Shown here: piece after piece, positions 25,426-38,114 of the stretch
Layout: each line of letters begins with the position of its first letter
Position numbering within the stretch: the stretch's first letter is position 1
Source: Pectinophora gossypiella
Lineage: Eukaryota > Arthropoda > Insecta > Lepidoptera > Gelechiidae
DNA length: 64,000 nt
Assembly: GCF_024362695.1 (NCBI RefSeq)
Contig: NC_065422.1
Span: 6,323,534-6,387,533 of the forward strand
Reading direction: 5' to 3'
Made by a program: the position numbers and the translations under genes
The notes under the pieces: model-generated
The model's input: the letters and a program-made list of their open reading frames with translations, nothing else
Told to the model about the DNA's origin: nothing
The model's database searches: none

Positions 25426-26989
25426 GTTTTTTCATTTTTATATATAAATGATATCAAATATTGAGTATTGTATGGCCATTAACTCAATACCAGAAAAGCA
25501 AAATAAAGCCCGTGTAGTATTTTTTTTTACAACTGTAAAATAAAGATACCTCTTGGTGACCTATCAATAAAAAGTTGGTTCTCGTGCAAAACCATTATAT
25601 ACTATTCAAGAAGCCAAAATCCATCTATCGAAATACAAAAACAATAAAGGAATAAAAAATGTATCAAATGAGGTAAATTTGTACTGTGATATGTCATTTC
25701 GTTACCTAAGAACCTAGAAGTTTCTTCGGTGGTATTTTCCCACATTTCCTTTTGGCAGCATTCCTCATTCCTCAAACGTCTGTAGTTTCCTGCACCTTGT
25801 TCGGAATCCGTGCCCTGCTGCCAGAGCCGTAGCTAGGTGGTTTACAGCCTGGAGGTTACAACAATTTAGGCCTTTTACTCCTTCCCTTAAATCTCGAAGC
25901 AGTTTATCTTCATTTTCCGTATGTCCCCCCTATTAGCTGTCAATTTCACGCTCTCTTATTGCAAAAGTATTTAATTCGAGTCAGTTAAATTCTCGAGATA
26001 TGATCAAAATAATTATTACAGGTACCTATAAGTACCTAATTATGGCAAAACAATAAGAATGAATTGGAATTTTGGCAAGGGAGGAGGATAGGTCTACGAG
26101 GCCTTAAGTTTGCAGCCCCGGGGCAAAGCCTTGCTTGGTCTCTGAATACTGGGTACTAACTACGCCACTGCCAAGCTTCCTAGGTAGCGTGTTCGTGGAA
26201 GGTCTGCGCGCCCTCTCGCGGAGGTTCTGGGAAATGCGCGTGCGCGCCCATCGCGCGATGTTGTAGGAACTCAACTTATGAAGCTATAATTTTAATTTAA
26301 TAAAGTTATATATCTGTTCCGTACTTGGTCGGTTAGCTGCAAAAAGATGACGATGCAATGTAGGTTTTATGTCGCTTTATCGTGCCGGGAATGTTGTAGA
26401 AGACTAAGATTGTGTTGGTTAACTGTAACTTCTATACTGTATCTATAAGTAAGAAAAGTTGTAGTGATCAATGACGACAAAGTGTCCATACCAATTATGG
26501 ATTTGTATTGTAGATACACGCTCCAGTAGGAACAGTTTATGCATTTTAAAAACATCAAAGGCGCCTTTTTCGAGATATTTTTAAGTACCTATATGAAGGC
26601 TTGGCTACTTATAGTAAAATGAATTGATTAACGTATAACACGATTAACGTATATTCTCATCTCTAACACTTGTGTAATTGTAGTGTAGAGTAACACGACT
26701 CCATAATAAATCAGTAGGCATTATAGGATTTGTATTACATTTCCACTTCGGTAACCCAATATGTACGCGTTCATTATGTTGACAATATGACGTCATCTGT
26801 CTGTTTCTCCGTTATCTTGTCACTGTTCAGCCTTTTGGTTATTATTAGTTAGTAAAAGCTTGATATGATGTGAAGGTAATATAAAAATAGAAGATTAGTT
26901 TTCATTTAAGTAGTTAAAGCTTGACGGATACAGAGATGGGAGATTGGGAAAAATGTTGGAAATTGTGTTTTCAATTGCGACTGCTCATT

Positions 26990-27105
26990 CCGGTATTACG
27001 GGAATTTATTTACGTAACATAACACAGCATCACGCCTGTATACCCAAAGGGGTAGGTGATGTGTATATAGTTTAAACACATACTCCTCATCAGCCATTAA
27101 CCGCC
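26990..27105 (-). repeat. Repeat family H copy
   Basis: AGCATCACGCCTGTATACCC followed by AAAGGGGTAGGTGATGTGTA is the reverse complement of the CTACTCCTTTGGGGATAC-type motif at 36270-36385. I know similar blocks as a common lepidopteran repeat, but that rests on memory. Confidence 0.5.
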
Positions 27106-28768
27106 ATTGCCATTAAACGTGCACAAATCCTAAAAACCGCGTGATATCAATTAAAAATCCAAAAATGAAATATGAATTTAAACTAATAAAGTTGAATTCA
27201 GTGGTTTAAAGCTCGAGCAGGGATTCGAACTGGTGACAATATTAGTAATAATAGATGTTTGATTGACATAATATTATTCCTAGAATTAAAGTACCTTCTT
27301 ACTCAAAACGTTTTAGGCATAGTAACTAAAAGTATAGCCAGGCTCTTATAAAGAGATAACAATGTGTTTATAGGACAAAGTTAGACGTGAATTAGCATAT
27401 AATTAGTGTTCGAACCTCAAACGTTAAAACCAAAAATTAATGTGGCATTGTCAAGCGTCGCGAATTCTGTTTAGCAATACATTTATTCAAATGGTGCCCA
27501 TAACAAACGCTAATACATATTTAATTGCACACACCCTGCGCTTGCGCGTGTCTAGGGCTTGCGAGCGATCAGTATTAGGTGTTTTCATTCTTGGGCTCGG
27601 AATTCCAAGAAAGGATTCAGACGGGATGGGATTGGATCGCGTTGTATGGTGATAATTGTGATGACTTCAAGCTTAATCTTAAGGCTATGTAAATTATTTA
27701 CACGATAAAATATGATTAACATCTAAAACATAAACAATGTTTGTGAAGTACGAGTATATGAGAATTTCCCTGTTATACTAATCAGTATATCTGTAATTGA
27801 CAGGATAAGTCACTCTTAAGTAATAAAAAAACTTGCTGGATAATTGAAAACATTTGCATTTAAGTGCTTTAGTTTTAATTTCCGTTCACAAGATCCCGGT
27901 TCAAAGCATGACAATTCCGGATTTAGTAATTTTCAGAAATCACCCTGAAATTCCGGCGTTACGAAATCGCGGAATACCGGCCTGCAAGCCCTATGGACCG
28001 GTTGTGGGTTATGCTGTATAATTTTGTATCAAAAAGTAAAAAAGGGTTTGGTATATTTTGATTTTGATTGTGATGGTGGGTAATTGAGGGTTTGGGGGGT
28101 ATTATTATGGGTGACCTTCGTTCCTGGAAGGTCTCTGGACAGGTGGAGGAATGGGCTCCCAGACTTTTTACTTTTTCTTTTCGGTCGCGTCTAGATGATT
28201 GAATAGCGTGATCTGTGAAGGTTTGACCCTTTGCTGGAGGCAAGTTTTGGGGAAACTAATGCTGGTCTTTACTTAAATGGATGGAGATTGGATATTTTAG
28301 CTGAGCTACCGAAAGTGGTGTTATTTTCTCGAGTGTCCGTTTCTTAAATTTACAAATTGTATTTGATAGCGAAACGTCGATACGTTCTTAATTTTCTCTT
28401 AATAGGAGACATCTGTCTCTTATCTTATCGTCTTGTAGTATCGTGTTTAATAAGTTATAGACATAATGCATTAAGGAATAATTCAAGATGAGTATTTATT
28501 ATGCATGCGTTACAACTAAAATTACATTTTTATCTACGTTTTGTCACGAAATGTTTTAAAGCTAATGGCTGCTTAAAATTTAATATCATAATATGTAAAT
28601 AATGTGCATGTGATTAATTCACTCGTTTAGGTACACAGACTCACGCCCATAATCCCTACCTGGTTTGGCAGACACTTATTCGCATTGAAACCTAAGGGAT
28701 ATGTTGAATCGTATGGTAGAACAGTCCATTAGGTGCGGAGCACTGACTTGCTCAGTAAGCAGTAAGCA

Positions 28769-28898
28769 GCACCCGCGGTATGGGTTGCGTACCGAGCGTA
28801 TAGCCGTTCAACCAATAGCCGTGCGACGTTTATCCACGTAGATAGCATTCCTTGCGTCTATTGGTCAAAGCTCTCGATACAACGCACCGCGCGCGACT
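28769..28898. repeat. Foldback element 5 with CCAAT/ATTGG arms
   Basis: The left arm contains CGGTATGGGTTGCGTACC, then GAGCG, then TTCAACCAATAGCCG. The right arm contains TGCGTCTATTGGTCAAAG, then CTCTCGATACAACGCACCGC, its imperfect reverse complement. Arms are about 55 bases; the loop is short. Likely a diverged MITE. Confidence 0.5.
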
Positions 28899-29227
28899 AG
28901 ATACCACTGCCGCTAGTGCTGGTGTACACATTATGCCTTTTCTTTACTCCTAGTCCGGCAGAGAAGCAATTTCACGACATTACGTATTACTCTTCACGTC
29001 ATCGCACCATCCATACATGTAAACCATTTGCGTACAACTTACTATAAAAATTAGACACGATATTATCGTGTTTTTACGAGGTACGGTACGATAACGTTCA
29101 CTTGCGTACGTACGAATTTTACGGTGTACACCGCAAAATCATAATTTGTTACGTAACATACCTTCGGATCTCACAACACGTGTACTTAGATTTAAAAAAA
29201 TACTCTCGGAATGTAATATAATATATA

Positions 29228-29345
29228 AATAGCCTATATACGTCCCACTGCTGGGCACATGCCTCCCCTCAATTAACCGGAGGGGGTATGGAGCATACTC
29301 CACCACGCTGCTCTACTGCGGGTTGGTGGAGGTATTTTTACGGCT
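29228..29345 (-). repeat. SINE-A tail fragment
   Basis: GCCTATATACGTCCCACTGC, CTCAATTAACCGGAGGGG, CTCCACCACGCTGCTC and GCGGGTTGGTGGAGG are the family-A tail in reverse orientation. It stops before the core. Confidence 0.75.
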
Positions 29346-29704
29346 CGGGAATGTAACACTAGAATATTATATTCCGAACATCTTGAAGTTTTATCTATGG
29401 GAAACTGCAAACGTGTAGCCGTGGGACATGACTGTGTATTTTGTACATCCCTTACATTTTAAAAAGCAATATTTTGTAATAAACAGCGAGCACAGTCGTC
29501 GCAAAATACAGTCGGGTTAGACAGTAAATGTCCAATCAAACGGGTCCGGTAATATAGAGTCGCTACTGTACTCCCAGGTTATATATTGGCTTTGGTACTT
29601 GCCTTGATTATGATATACCTTCGAATAGGGATGCTGATCGCTGCTATTTAGTATCCAGTAACTGCTACTTGGAACTTGTCGTATGTATAAATTGAATGTT
29701 CCCT

Positions 29705-30130
29705 TCTGCTCGATTCTTCTTGCTCGGTGAGGTGTGGGTACTTAAGTTCATCTTGCGATTGATGTACCTCTGACTCATAAACAGCCTATATACGTCCCAC
29801 TGCTGGGCACAGGTCTCTCCTCAGTTAACCGGAGGAGGTATGAAGCATATTCCACCACGCTGCTCCAATGCGGGTTGGTGGAGGTGTTTTTTTACGGCTA
29901 ATAGCCGGGACCAACGGCTTAATATGCCCTCCGAAGCACGGAATCATCTTACTTTTTCGGACAATCAGGTGATTCAAGCCTGAAAAGTCCTTGCCAAACA
30001 AAGGACAGTCTCACAAAGTGATTTTGACAATGTCCCATCGGGAATCGAACCCGGACCTCCAGATCGTGAGCCTAACGCTCTAACCACTAGACCATGAAGG
30101 CTGTTAGGTACCTCTGACTACCCCAAGGTA
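29705..30130 (+). repeat. Repeat family D copy split by a SINE
   Basis: CTCGGTGAGGTGTGGGTACT, TAAGTTCATCTTGCGAT and GATGTACCTCTGACT lie left of the SINE at 29776-30107. The family-D continuation ACCCCAAGGTATTG lies immediately right of it. The right half is shorter than in other copies. Confidence 0.6.
29776..30107 (-). repeat. SINE-A, full length, with 12-bp target-site duplication
   Basis: The duplication GTACCTCTGACT is at 29764-29775 and 30108-30119. On the minus strand the order is tRNA-like head, shared core, and tail ending in TAGGCTGTTTAT. The head is GCCTTCATGGTCTAGTGG, then GAGCG, then the B box GGTTCGATTCC. The core is GACTTTTCAGGCTTGAATCA and neighbouring bases. The precise duplication shows a discrete retroposition into repeat D. 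Confidence 0.9.
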
Positions 30131-30434
30131 TTGATTGAACTAATCAAAGACATCATAAATCGTCTGAAAGAGACGTATAAGGCCAATGATGATGATGATT
30201 GCTTTCTATTCCGTGTTCTATTCACAGAAAGGTTGGATCAATACATAATGTCATTTCTTTTGAGATGATAATATACATTTTAAAGAAATCCCCCTTTTTT
30301 ATAAAACACTAAGTTCCCGTACTAGTACTCGTCTATCTAGAACTTATCTGGCAGATAGGCTATCACTATCAGTAAGTAGTGAAATACCTAGGTCCTTAGC
30401 ATTACTATTATTTCTATTAAAAATATTGTGTTCC

Positions 30435-30476
30435 CGGCTACCCCAATTCGGACATAGTCGTGGGCTTATGTTTTGC
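30435..30476 (+). repeat. Repeat family D terminal fragment
   Basis: CTACCCCAATTCGGACATAG then TCGTGGGCTTATGTTTTG matches the end of family D. A weaker trace (ATGGGCTTATGTTGCG) is at 34885-34900. Confidence 0.5.
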
Positions 30477-30719
30477 CTGTTCCCGGCTAGTTTCTGAGCT
30501 CATCCCTATCTCCTAGATTATAGGTCTTGTAGGTTTAAAGTCGTAAATCTAAATAGTTGCATGGTCCACCATTACGTCAGGTTTACAGCTGGCAATCTGG
30601 AGATTTATCCTGTTAACAAATTACGAGGGTCATTAAACCTTGAGTTTCTTTGTTAATCTATTTAATTGTTGTTTATTTAATGTCTAACTGTAATTTGTGT
30701 TATTGTAATGGGGGACGTT

Positions 30720-30895
30720 CCACGCTAGTTTCCCTGGGAACCATATAGATGGCGCTGTACAGGCGCTGTCCTTGTCACGTAGGTCAGCTGGAAGAAATCT
30801 CTTCCTTGAGATAAGCTTACCTGTACTGTTTGTTTTCTTTGTATGTTTCTTTTGTCTGCTCTATTGTGTACAAATACCTAAATAAATGAATATAC
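30720..30895 (+). repeat. Probable LINE or SINE 3' end
   Basis: CACGTAGGTCAGCTGGAAGA, AATCTCTTCCTTGAGATAAG, CTTACCTGTACTG and a T-rich stretch precede ATTGTGTACAAATAC and AAATAAATGAA. The layout resembles the 3' untranslated ends of lepidopteran LINEs as I remember them. The assignment is by memory. Confidence 0.4.
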
Positions 30896-32102
30896 TTCTT
30901 TCTCATCATATAACTTAATAACTTACAAGTTAAAATATTACATTATTAAGTATATTACACCCATTCGTTCAGGGGAATTTGTCTAACGCTTATGATTTCC
31001 AAAAGCTATTTATTCAAATCAGCGAGAAAGAAATATTATACCACATAATGGACTGCAGTTATTCACGTTTTCAATGCATTTAGTAAAGGTTGCTCCACAC
31101 TTACTGGGTTCGGCTCTCATATCTTTGGGCTCGACCGAACGTTCTGAAAAATACAACCGTTCGTATAGAGAATTTTTGTTTTCACCGATTTGAAATTAGA
31201 GAAAAACTTTTTCAAAGGCAATTTAGCGATATTTTCCGATCAAGTAGTCATGTCATGTTTTATTTTCAATTATTGTTCTTTTTAATTTGTTAACTTTAGT
31301 TTCTACTTTTTATTATTATTTTAGTCAGTGTTGTGTGCGTCTATAATAGGCAGGCATACCTGAACTTTTTCTATGTGTATTTTATGCTGCACCATAATAA
31401 ATAAAAATGTCAAAAAAATGGCTGTAGTCACCGTAATGCCGAGAACTACCAAAGTGAATAAGTGTGTATCTGCCCTTACAAAGGCGTGGGCTCCATTTAA
31501 AGCGATATATCCAGATAATATGCAAACGTGTAATTTTTCATCGCCCCAGAACGGCGGTGCAGTAGTGAATTGATTAACTCCATTAAAATACCAGTCGAGA
31601 TATAAAACCAGCGTACGCGCATTTGTCATACACACACAATCATATGCAGAAGATGACAAGTTGGATTTTATGGCAAATTGTTATAGGTAGTTCTATTAAT
31701 TTAGGTATTAGAAACAAACGTATTAAATATCATAGATAAACTTGTTGAAGGTCAATTTAACATTTTTGAATCTACGTCATTTCGCAAGGTGTTACGGCTA
31801 AGGAGAAGAAATGATAAGAAACTACAATGTCAACACACCTTTTAAATCAATGTAGGTATACATTACAAGTAATTTTACAAGTAACCGGAGGAACACATTT
31901 AGTACCAGGCATGTTTATCATTTAGGTAATCATTGATCTTACAATAAGCTTTTTTACATAAAGTAAGCTTCACGTGAGCTTTAATTTATTTTCTGACAAA
32001 TTCGAAATACTGTCTGGTATTTTATTGTAAAAACGTATACATAATCCCCATAATAGATGAAGTTAATTAATGATAAATTTTCTCCTTGTGAGTGTGAGTT
32101 TC

Positions 32103-32212
32103 GCAGTGGAGCAGCGTGGTGGAGTATGCACCATACCCCCTCCGGTTGATTGAGGGGAGGCCTGTGCCCAGCAGTGGACCGTATATAGGCTGTTTATGTT
32201 TATGTATGTTTG
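32103..32212 (+). repeat. SINE-A tail fragment
   Basis: GTGGAGCAGCGTGGTGGAGT, CCCCTCCGGTTGATTGAGG, CCTGTGCCCAGCAGTGGACC and TATATAGGCTGTTTATG form the forward family-A tail, followed by TTATGTATG repeats. Confidence 0.8.
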
Positions 32213-32756
32213 TGAGTTTCCCTAACCACGGGTAAGTGTTATAAAAACAAAAATCACCTATTCTTTATACTTGCAGGTTTTTAAACCGTCGTCACAGAAT
32301 AATAAAATAGCGCTACGTCGTTAAATTTTATGCCATTACGCCAAATTCTTTCCATTCAAGACATTTGATATTTTTATAGAGATTATAATTAAATATTCAA
32401 ATGTGCGGAAATAGCCATGTATTCCAACCAGATAAACTTATGTTTGTGTAAAGGTGATAACTTGTTTTCCGAATTAATGATAATGACGTAGAAAGATCAT
32501 TCGGATCACTCACATACCTCTTGGTTCTTTACTTCTTCATTCTAGAATTTACGACACTTTTATATTTGTAATAATATTTTTAATAATAATAATTAATTTC
32601 ACAAGAAAATAATAATAAAATAATAGTATTTTCTTAGTTACCTTTACCTACTGTATTTATATACCTTTACCTACTGTAATTATAATACTGAATATGGATG
32701 GATATATGAGGAAAATCTATACATATATAGTTTACTCTGTACATACATACATAAAC

Positions 32757-33022
32757 TCTCGCCCTCGTCAACCCTGCTGTCAGGTTTATTACTGAACCGC
32801 CAAAGGCGCTTAACAAAGCTCATGTAATTACTTACTTACATCAGCAAGTATCTGGGTAACCGGGACCAACGGCTTAACGTGCCTTCCGAAGCACGGATTA
32901 TCTTACTTTAGAACAATCAGGTGATCAGCCTGTAATATCCTAACCAAACTAGGGATCACACAGTGATTTTTGTGATATGTCCCCACCGGGATTCGAACCC
33001 GGGACCTGCACATTAGAGGTTT
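32757..33022 (-). repeat. SINE-B, near full length
   Basis: Reverse orientation: the tail CGTCAACCCTGCTGTCAGG, the core AACCGGGACCAACGGCTTAA and GCACGGATTATCTTACTTTA, then the head with GGGATTCGAACCCGGGACCT. The terminal tRNA-like bases after 33010 are diverged. Confidence 0.8.
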
Positions 33023-33529
33023 AGGCTCTTGTTATTCATCTTCTTCTAAGAGAAATGCAGATCATAACAGTAAAAACGGCATATATATTCATCAGCGGTT
33101 CTCGAGTCCGCACATACCTTAGACTTTTCTACCTAATATGTTCTGTTCTGATGATTGATATATCTTTGACAAACATTTAAAAAGTTTAAATTTCTCAACT
33201 TCCTCTTATCACACTTAGGTGATGTCATTGGTCACTTAAAATTGGAATTTAAATTTGGAATTTTAAAACGGTCTCTGATTGGTCACGATTCCCGGTAGCG
33301 TTTTAAATCCATCGCATCGTAATCTCAAATACATAATTTTTGATCACAGTGTGACATTAACGCGTAAAGGGAAATGATAAGGTTTATTTTATTTTATTTG
33401 TTGCTTGTGTATGCAATTTGCTTATAAATATAAAACGGTTTCTCAGTAAATTGGAGCAATTATGGAGCATATTTACAGCGCTGATGCAGTTAAAATTCAA
33501 AATTTCTATAAGTCTTTATCCTGCATTAC

Positions 33530-33605
33530 ATCTAAGTCCCACTGCTGGGAACAATTTTACCTGTGGGGTGTGGAATTTACTCCACCACGCTGCTACATTG
33601 CGGTA
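33530..33605 (-). repeat. Degraded SINE-A tail
   Basis: AAGTCCCACTGCTGGGAACA, GGGGTGTGGAATTTACTC and CACCACGCTGCTACATTGCG retain the family-A tail pattern. Confidence 0.5.
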
Positions 33606-33689
33606 TATATAGTGGAGAACTGGAGATCATTGATACATAGGTATTCCATATCATTCAAGCCGTGTCCGGCGACGGCGACTCCTAAATGT

Positions 33690-33800
33690 CTATCCCAGGT
33701 CGATGTTATGATAGGCTCTAATGTGGCTAACAAAACCGAACTTCGATTTGAAGGTTCGGCCACATGGCGCACAGAATAACTGCCCATCAGAATTAAACGT
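33690..33800 (-). pseudogene. C2H2 finger fragment, probably from a LINE C-terminus
   Basis: The minus-strand frame contains a finger with Cys-x2-Cys-x12-His-x4-His: CAPCGRTFKSK, then FVSHIRAYH, then a stop. The C-x2-C-x-R-x-F plus S-H-x-R-x-x-H arrangement occurs at the C-terminus of several non-LTR retrotransposon polyproteins. The finger sits at the very end of the frame, next to other repeats. A small host zinc-finger exon is less likely, because nothing coding lies upstream. Confidence 0.4.
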
Positions 33801-33907
33801 ATAGTTGTAGGAGGGCTTGTGTCGAGTCTTCCGTAGTATTACAATAGTATCAAAACTGAAAATAAATACTATTATTATGACTCCCCACACTAATAGGGAT
33901 TAGCGGA

Positions 33908-33934
33908 GTTTAAAAAGTTTAAAAAGTTTAAAAA
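33908..33934 (+). repeat. 9-bp minisatellite, three units
   Basis: Three perfect tandem copies of GTTTAAAAA. Confidence 0.9.
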
Positions 33935-34619
33935 GTAATTTCATCACGCTTCATCCATCAAAGATTGACATTAAATAGCATATAAAAAGACGTCTGAGAG
34001 CTATACACAATCGGATTGTCATAAATTGTGTTGTGTAAATCTATTATGTATGTACAATAAAATAAAAAATAAAATTTGGACGAATGTCAGAGAGGTCACA
34101 TGTCGAGAATAAGGTGTGTTTCGAAAATGTAACGTCAAAAATATTTCTTTTTTATGATGTAGTGATGTTTGTTTAGATAGGAATGACTTATGAACGTGAG
34201 ATATTGATGGACAGGATATATTCAACGAACGTGTATACATGTAGACACTATTTCTACATCAGTCAATACTAATATTATATAAAGGTATTTGTTTGTATGT
34301 AGATTGTTCTGGAACTACAAAACAGATCAAGCAATATTTAAATATCGAAAAGCCACACTGTCTTTAAATAATAATTTCAGATTATATTTTATTGGATTTA
34401 AGCTTTTTCAATTTTATTTATTTTTAATAATGTTGTGTTCTATTTTTTTTAATATTGTATTTGCACCTCTTAAAGAAAATATTATCGATTTGGGTTCTTA
34501 TCTTGAAATGATACCATTTACTAAATAAAAAATAATTGGATTGTTAATCATATGGTTTTGGACATTGGTTTTAGTAACACCCGTTTTGATGTTTTGTACC
34601 TCTAGACTAGCTCAATAGG

Positions 34620-34870
34620 GAGGGTATTTGATTGGGTCAAAGATAAATTATAAAATGTTAACACAGAAATAGAAGAAAAGATTAAAATTATCAAAAATCA
34701 ATCACATTTTACTTTTCGACTTATTTTCGAATTAGGTAAGAATGAGTACGACGTTTGGCCGCTTTTATTGATGACGTCACAGTACAGTATTTCCATACGA
34801 AGTCCAAAGAAAATTTTCGTTTCGATGTTTCATAAAAAGTATCTCCTTTGACTAGGTTGTCAAGTAGCCT
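34620..34870 (+). repeat. Repeat family F copy with TGACGTCA
   Basis: GGGTCAAAGATAAATT, TTGGCCGCTTTTATTGATG, ACGTCACAGTACAGTATTTC, CATACGAAGTCC and AAAAAGTATCTCC align in order with the copy at 18225. TGACGTCA is at 34772-34779. Confidence 0.6.
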
Positions 34871-35399
34871 ATTGGGAATATAAACATGGGCTTATGTTGC
34901 GTTAGAAACATTTCTAATCATCCTATGTATCGCATTCCAAGCCGGCTATTCAATGTCCATTGTTGGTATTAGAATAACCCACAAAGATAAAGCCAGGCTA
35001 AGAAGCCGGACGACTGCGAGTCCGACTTCAAATTAATGGAGTTTCAAGCCAAACCTGATCGTGAACTACGCGCTACTGTTCAAACCATTTGTCACAATTA
35101 TCGTTTACATTGGAATGTCAGGAACGTTACTAGATAAATGGGATAAAGTTGAGTATACGATATCGAGGCAGACTACTGGCCCCATGGTCGGATGATTCGA
35201 CCCGAAAGGATGGCGTAAAAGAGCAGTGGGTGGATGGATACAAGGCTGAGTAGATAGATAGAATGATATGGAGACCTATTGGTGTCAAGACAGACAGGGC
35301 TGTATTAGTTAGAAAATTTCTCTCAGCCAAGTTTTAGTCGAATGAAGCGTAAGATGATAGGTGATCAACCCATCACCCTTATAGGTACAACCCTAAATG

Positions 35400-35590
35400 G
35401 CTGGCGTCTTTGATGAATTGTAAAATGTTAATCACTCAAATCCGAAAAAAAGCAATTTCAATTTCCGTTCGATTACTGATGACGTCACTATTCCACTTTT
35501 TGTATTCTCTTGAACAAACTCCACCTAAATGAACCTTTTTGAAGTTTCGATAAAAGTAATTCATTTGAATAAGTTGGCATCTAGCTTCGT
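35400..35590 (+). repeat. Repeat family F, diverged copy
   Basis: GTAAAATGTTAATCACTCAA, TTACTGATGACGTCACTATT and a weakly matching GTTTCGATAAAAGTAATTC then TAAGTTGGCATCTAGC. TGACGTCA at 35480-35487. Confidence 0.4.
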
Positions 35591-35739
35591 GTTTTTACGA
35601 GAATATTATGAGTTATTATGTATGTCTACCACTGTACAAGTTGAAGTACATTTTGCAAGTACCAGTTCAAAAATAATAATGTTATGAACTGTAAAATAAC
35701 ATAACAGATATACAGGTGTACAGTCATGAGCAATCTAAT

Positions 35740-35872
35740 GTACCCACTTTAGGACTCTGTCGCACTAACATATTTGACATTTAGTGAGACTTACAGTTCA
35801 TTTCGTCAAAAAAGTTAATGTGACATGGTACCAAAGTGTATACATATTAATGCTCGTGACCGTACGTATTTT
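35740..35872 (+). repeat. Repeat family E copy
   Basis: CTGTCGCACTAACATATTTG, ACATTTAGTGAGACTTACAG, AAAAAGTTAATGTGACATGG; same order as at 19850, extended by TATTAATGCTCGTGACCGTA. Confidence 0.65.
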
Positions 35873-36025
35873 CTCAGATTACATTCACTATACATTCCTA
35901 ATCGAAATCACCACGACGAATTGCCATGGACACGAAAAGTATTGATTAATGAAAGTACCCTGAGTAAGTTTATACTTCGGTGATTGTTTCTGAAAGTACA
36001 CGTTTTATTCGTAGTACTCATTCTA

Positions 36026-36058
36026 CAGGGTGTTAGTGACATCGTAACGAAAACTTAA
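36026..36058 (+). repeat. Terminal part of the TA-flanked MITE family
   Basis: CAGGGTGTTAGTGACATCGT then AACGAAAACTT is nearly identical to the terminus of the element at 63211-63711, and is also preceded by TA. A matching opposite end is not obvious, so this is a partial copy. Confidence 0.6.
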
Positions 36059-36269
36059 CTTACACAACACCACAACTTAACTAAACTTACAAAACTTAAC
36101 TTATATATTAGTCACAATACCGTAACCTTCTAAATGTAAAAATATTTTAATGTATGTGATGTGGCTGTACTTTAAAAATAAATAAAACTTTAAGTTGATA
36201 TCAAGTGCAATTTTCCGTCGCAAAAGTATTTATTAACTATCTCTTTATGAATTTGATTGCATGTTTTTT

Positions 36270-36385
36270 GTGCCCGTTTAATGACAATAGGCTCGCCCCC
36301 TTTTACGTGAGACTTAACCATAGCTATACTATCCCCCCATGCCTACTCCTTTGGGGATACTTGCGTGTTGCTTTCTTATGTTACC
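36270..36385 (+). repeat. Repeat family H copy
   Basis: AATAGGCTCGCCCCCTTTTA, then GTGAGACTTAACC, then CCCCCCATGCCTACTCCTTT and GGGGATACTTGCGTG. It resembles a common lepidopteran dispersed repeat (from memory) and shares the latter half with 26990-27105. Confidence 0.5.
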
Positions 36386-38114
36386 TTGTTCTATGTAACC
36401 GTTTTAATGCTGGTGACTTCTAACTAAAATATATTATATTTATGGTTATTTTTATCGTCTGTGAATTTTTTAAAAATATTTTTTTTTGTATTTAAATTCA
36501 GTTTGTTAATGTGGCGTCCAATATGTAAATAAATGTTTTTTTTTTCTCTTTAGGCTGGTGTTAAGTTATACATTAGTACTTAGGATTTAATGTAAATATT
36601 TTGTCTTAGTATTTTAATATATAGTTCAAAAAGAAAGACAGCCAAGCAAAGTTCAATAAAATTATACGTTGTCGTTGACTATTAACACTTTCAAGGACAG
36701 AACGTCTACGGACGTTCCGATACCAAAATGTCATACTACCTATTATGAACCATCAATGACCCATGGCCTCTGTCCGTGAAAGGGTTAAATGTAATTTTGC
36801 CGTTCTTGAAAACATAGTCTAAATGCTTACCACCGTTTTTCGTTGTTATCGTGAACGTACTCCATTCATAACTCTTTTATGTGTATTTTCTGTATTACAA
36901 TAACACATTACAAAGCTTCACTTCTGTCAACTTGGAATTTTTTAATCGTTGAAATAATAATTGGTAGCTACTGTGAGAAATCTTACTGCGCTTGTAATTA
37001 GAGGTCTTACACTATATGAAAAATTACAGGTTTTACTCTTTTTGACTGATTGTAGGGTGGGATGGGAACTCGCGCGAGGGCAAACCCTCTTAGACCTGTG
37101 CTCTGACTTCAAAGAGGCTTTGTATCTGACTTAGTAGTGTAGCGGCTTGTGTCTCTAGATTAGCTAGTGTAGCTTAGCTGGGCTTTTTAAACATTAGTTT
37201 TAAGTTAATAATATGTATGGGATTAATATAAGACATTGAAATTGACGTTTATTTTTGGTAAGTGTGCCTGACGTTTGCGTTAAATCGATTTTTTTTGTTT
37301 ATTTTTTAACGAAGCCTGTGGTGGAAACCTAGTCTTTTTTTTATTTTTTAAATATTATTTAAGTAAAAATAAGTTACGTACAAATAGTTTTTAAGTTTAA
37401 ATACAAATAAATATTATAGTAAGTTTTCGCTAGGTCTTTGGCTATTTATATAAGCGTTTTTTTTTTTTTAATTGTTCTGATACTCTTACTATGTTATCAA
37501 GCGTGTCAATATAAAAGTAATAATTGAATGCTAGTAAATAAATATATCGTTACTTTACAGCTGATTAAGCGACACACAGTTTGTATAAAATTCAATTTAA
37601 GTTCGGCGATGTAACCTCTCGTAATCTCATGTTATCTGCGACAGCGCCAGCGTAAAAACACAATAAAAAACTTGATTGACATGATATTGAAAAAAGTCAC
37701 CTTTAAATAACGATTTAAATTGACCGACAGCCTCGTAAATTCGTAATAAGGTTTCGTCTTCGCGCCAACAGTGATGAATTATACTTCTACATTATGGGCC
37801 GTTGGCTTCTGTCTTACAAGTCCAAAGCTGTGGTCAGATGTTCGAAACATTGTATGGTTTTAATTTGTAAGAATTATAGCTAGGGATGGGATCGGATGTG
37901 TGAATGGATATTGAAGTGTAATTAACTAATAATGTGGACGTTCTAAGTGAAGGTTCCACTGTGATGCTTTAAGTCCTAGCATAGTTGTTAGATATAGGTT
38001 TGACCACTTATTCTGTACAGACATGAAGGGTTTCTTAACAGTGAAATGCAACCAAATTATCCATTATAAATGTTGTTTATATCTATATATTAAATCTTCT
38101 TCACTCAAAACCAC

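Noticed and set aside
33908..33934. CRISPR-like direct repeats
   Set aside because: Contiguous 9-bp tandem units without spacers, in a eukaryotic genome.
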